NCBI GenBank assembly: GCA_021299555.1
Contig: JAJTGH010000020.1
Span: 1 to 32,936 of the forward strand
Length of the DNA: 32,936 nucleotides
DNA from: Comamonadaceae bacterium
GTDB lineage: Bacteria; Pseudomonadota; Gammaproteobacteria; Burkholderiales; Burkholderiaceae_C
Direction of reading: 5' to 3'
Shown here in pieces: positions 30,753 to 32,936 of this stretch. The first letter of the stretch is position 1, and every line of letters starts with the position of its first letter. Both the position numbers and the translations under genes were made by a program. The notes below the pieces were generated by a model. That model had not been told where the DNA came from and ran no database searches. It worked only from the letters and a program-made list of their open reading frames with translations.

Positions 30753-32170
30753 GCGCCCCTGCTGTATCGACGGATTTGCTGGTTATTGGCGGTGGTGTCG
30801 GTGGTTACACCGCGGCGATACGCGCTGCCCGCTCGGGTCTGAAGGTCTTGCTGATCGAGGCCAGCGAGCTTGGCGGCACTTGCTTGAACCGCGGCTGTAT
30901 CCCGACCAAGAGCCTGCTGCAGCAAGGCCACGACTTCCGCCGGGCTCAGGGCATGCGTGCCTTTGGTATTCAGGCTGACAGCCTGCGTTTGAACTATGCG
31001 CTGGTGCGCCAGCGTAAGGACCAGGTCGTCGCGCAACTGGTCCAGGGTGTGCGTTCGCTGGTGCGAAAGAACAACATTGAGCTGCTCAGCGGCATGGCCG
31101 AGCTCGAAGACGCGCATACTGCGCGCATCCGCAGCAGCGATCAGCGGGTAAGTTTCAAACGGCTGTTAATTGCGACCGGATCGGAGCCGGCAGGCCTGAC
31201 GGTGCCTGGGGTAAACCTTCCTGGGGTGATCAACAGCGACCAGGCGCTGACGCTGTCCGAACTGCCGGCATCGGTGCTGATCCTTGGTGGCGGCGTGATC
31301 GGCTTGGAATTTGCTCAAATTTACAGCGATTTCGGCGTGCCCGTAACGGTAGCCGAGGCGCGCCCTGCGCTCATCGCGCAAGAGGATCCAGACATCGTTG
31401 CTGTTTTGCAGCAGGCCCTGGCTCAGCAGGGGGTGGAGTTTCACTTGGGTGCGTTGGCCACGAGCATACAGGCTCATGGACAGCAATTGCAGGTTCAATT
31501 GAAGATCGATGGCAGGGCGAATTCCCTGGCAGCCCATCAGGTGCTGGTGGCCGTCGGCCGGCGGCCCTTGAGCCGTGGTCTGGGTTTGGAGCGCCTGGGC
31601 GTCAAGCTGCAGGGGCAAGCCGTGCTGATCGACGAGGTGTGTCGTACCAATCTGGCCCATGTATATGCGGTGGGCGATGTCTGCGGCGGGGCGATGCTGG
31701 CCCACCGCGCCAGCGCCCAGGCCGAGGTGGCAGTGGCCCATATGCTTGGACAAGTGCGTAGCCAGGAGGCACTGGTCATCCCCCGTGCGGTCTATACCTC
31801 GCCCGAGATTGCCACGGTTGGGCTAACTGAAACGCAGGCTCGCGCGCAAGGTCTGAGCCTGAAAGTGGGGCGCTTCCCTTTTGCCGCCAGCGGCAAGGCC
31901 CTGGTCATGGGGCAGGCTCAGGGCTTTGTCAAAGTCATCGCCGATGCGCAGACCGAACAGGTGCTGGGCGTTGGCATGGTAGGCCCCGAGGTGTCTCAAC
32001 TGCTCGGCGAGGCAACACTGGCGGTGCAGATGGAGTTGACCTTGCCGGCCCTAATGCAGACGGTGCATGCCCACCCGACCTTGACCGAGGCCTTGATGGA
32101 GGCGGCCCACGATGCTTACGACGGCGCAGCCATACATATGCCGCCGATTCTTCAACCCCAAGCAGTTTGA
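30749..32170 (+). CDS. Dihydrolipoamide dehydrogenase (E3)
   Basis: LLVIGGGVGGYTAAIRAARSGLKVLLIEASELGGTCLNRGCIPTKSLLQQG redox disulfide, VYAVGDVCGGAMLAHRASAQAEVAVAHMLG, C-term VHAHPTLTEALMEAA. Confidence 0.95.
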   Translation: MSAPAVSTDLLVIGGGVGGYTAAIRAARSGLKVLLIEASELGGTCLNRGCIPTKSLLQQGHDFRRAQGMRAFGIQADSLRLNYALVRQRKDQVVAQLVQGVRSLVRKNNIELLSGMAELEDAHTARIRSSDQRVSFKRLLIATGSEPAGLTVPGVNLPGVINSDQALTLSELPASVLILGGGVIGLEFAQIYSDFGVPVTVAEARPALIAQEDPDIVAVLQQALAQQGVEFHLGALATSIQAHGQQLQVQLKIDGRANSLAAHQVLVAVGRRPLSRGLGLERLGVKLQGQAVLIDEVCRTNLAHVYAVGDVCGGAMLAHRASAQAEVAVAHMLGQVRSQEALVIPRAVYTSPEIATVGLTETQARAQGLSLKVGRFPFAASGKALVMGQAQGFVKVIADAQTEQVLGVGMVGPEVSQLLGEATLAVQMELTLPALMQTVHAHPTLTEALMEAAHDAYDGAAIHMPPILQPQAV

Positions 32171-32173
32171 ACC

Positions 32174-32936
32174 ATGTCTGACTACCAAACCATTCGGCTC
32201 GAATTCGAACCCAAGATCGCCCGCTTGACCCTGCATCGACCGGAGCGGCTCAATGCGCTGGATCCGACCATGTTGGCCGAGTTGGTGGATGCCGTGCAGC
32301 GAGTGCGTAACCGGTCCGGCCTGAGCGTGCTCTTTCTGCAGGGCTCCGGCCGCCTGTTCTCGGCTGGTGTGGATCTGGATACGCCGTTTTTCATGGAACA
32401 TGTCGAGGACGACTCGATTTTTTCGGGCACCCGCCTGCTCAATGAGCAGCATCGGGTGATCGAGGCCCTGTATGAGTCGCCGCTAGTCACCATTGCCGCG
32501 CTCAATGGCGATGCCTGCGGCGGCGGTGGACTGGGCCTGGCCATGGCCTGCGACCTGCGCATCAGTGTGCGCACCGCCCGTTTTTGGATGGTGCCAATGA
32601 TGCTCGATGTAATTCAGGATTTCGGGCTGAGCTGGCTGGTGCAGCGCCAGGTCGGGCCCTCACGGGCGCTGCAAATGGCTTTGCTGGGTCAAAAAATTGA
32701 CGCACCGACAGCCCTGCAATGGGGCTTGATCAATGAATTGGTCGATGACCAGGCTGCGCTGGCCGAGCGCATGCAGGCCCTGTCGATCCACCTCAGTGGC
32801 ATGGGTGCGGACGCCATGCGCATGCTCAAGCTCATCTTGCGCAACGGCGAATCGAGCCCACTGCGAGAGCAGCTCGGTGTCGAAGCGGTGGCCAACGGAT
32901 TGACCTTCCAGTCGCGCGAGTTCGCCGACAAGAAGG
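32174..32936 (+). CDS. Enoyl-CoA hydratase/isomerase (crotonase) family protein; truncated by right window edge
   Basis: MSDYQTIRLEFEPKIARLTLHRPERLNALDPTMLAELVDAVQR...LQGSGRLFSAGVDLDTP...ALNGDACGGGGLGLAMACDLRISV; open frame to window end. Confidence 0.92.
   Translation, partial: MSDYQTIRLEFEPKIARLTLHRPERLNALDPTMLAELVDAVQRVRNRSGLSVLFLQGSGRLFSAGVDLDTPFFMEHVEDDSIFSGTRLLNEQHRVIEALYESPLVTIAALNGDACGGGGLGLAMACDLRISVRTARFWMVPMMLDVIQDFGLSWLVQRQVGPSRALQMALLGQKIDAPTALQWGLINELVDDQAALAERMQALSIHLSGMGADAMRMLKLILRNGESSPLREQLGVEAVANGLTFQSREFADKK

Noticed and set aside
21738-32936. Straight annotation of the cluster as the carnitine (cai) operon or as acetoin catabolism (aco)
   Set aside because: Individual proteins resemble CaiA/B/C/D or AcoA/B/C/L families, but no CaiT/CaiE, acetoin regulator or other diagnostic gene is present and the mixture fits neither operon.

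Overview
The window looks like a chromosomal segment of a Burkholderiales (Comamonadaceae-like) betaproteobacterium; this taxonomy is inferred from gene content and protein style only. Bases 1 to about 21 kb are mostly housekeeping: pepN (partial), prfB with its programmed frameshift, an alpha/beta hydrolase, an acyl-CoA synthetase, a Tas-like aldo/keto reductase, ybaK, plsY, yajQ, murB, an SDR, argG, ppnP, a glycine-zipper protein with a His-rich tail, an ArsC/Spx-like protein, folC-SPOR-cvpA-purF-metZ, gltX, and three tRNAs (Ala-GGC, Glu-TTC, Asp-GTC). purF is split over two reading frames and appears to have lost about 61 nt in its phosphoribosyltransferase domain. From about 21.7 kb to the right edge there is a catabolic cluster. 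It contains a divergent tandem CaiB/BaiF CoA-transferase, then a tightly overlapping operon: acyl-CoA dehydrogenase, AMP-forming acyl-CoA ligase, an acetoin-dehydrogenase-like TPP E1alpha/E1beta/E2 set, two small MaoC/hotdog proteins, E3, and an atypical crotonase cut by the window edge. A 14-bp perfect palindrome lies in the divergent promoter region. This CoA-thioester plus TPP-dehydrogenase operon is the best candidate for an undescribed pathway. Its substrate cannot be determined from the sequence. No CRISPR arrays, rRNAs or mobile elements were seen.
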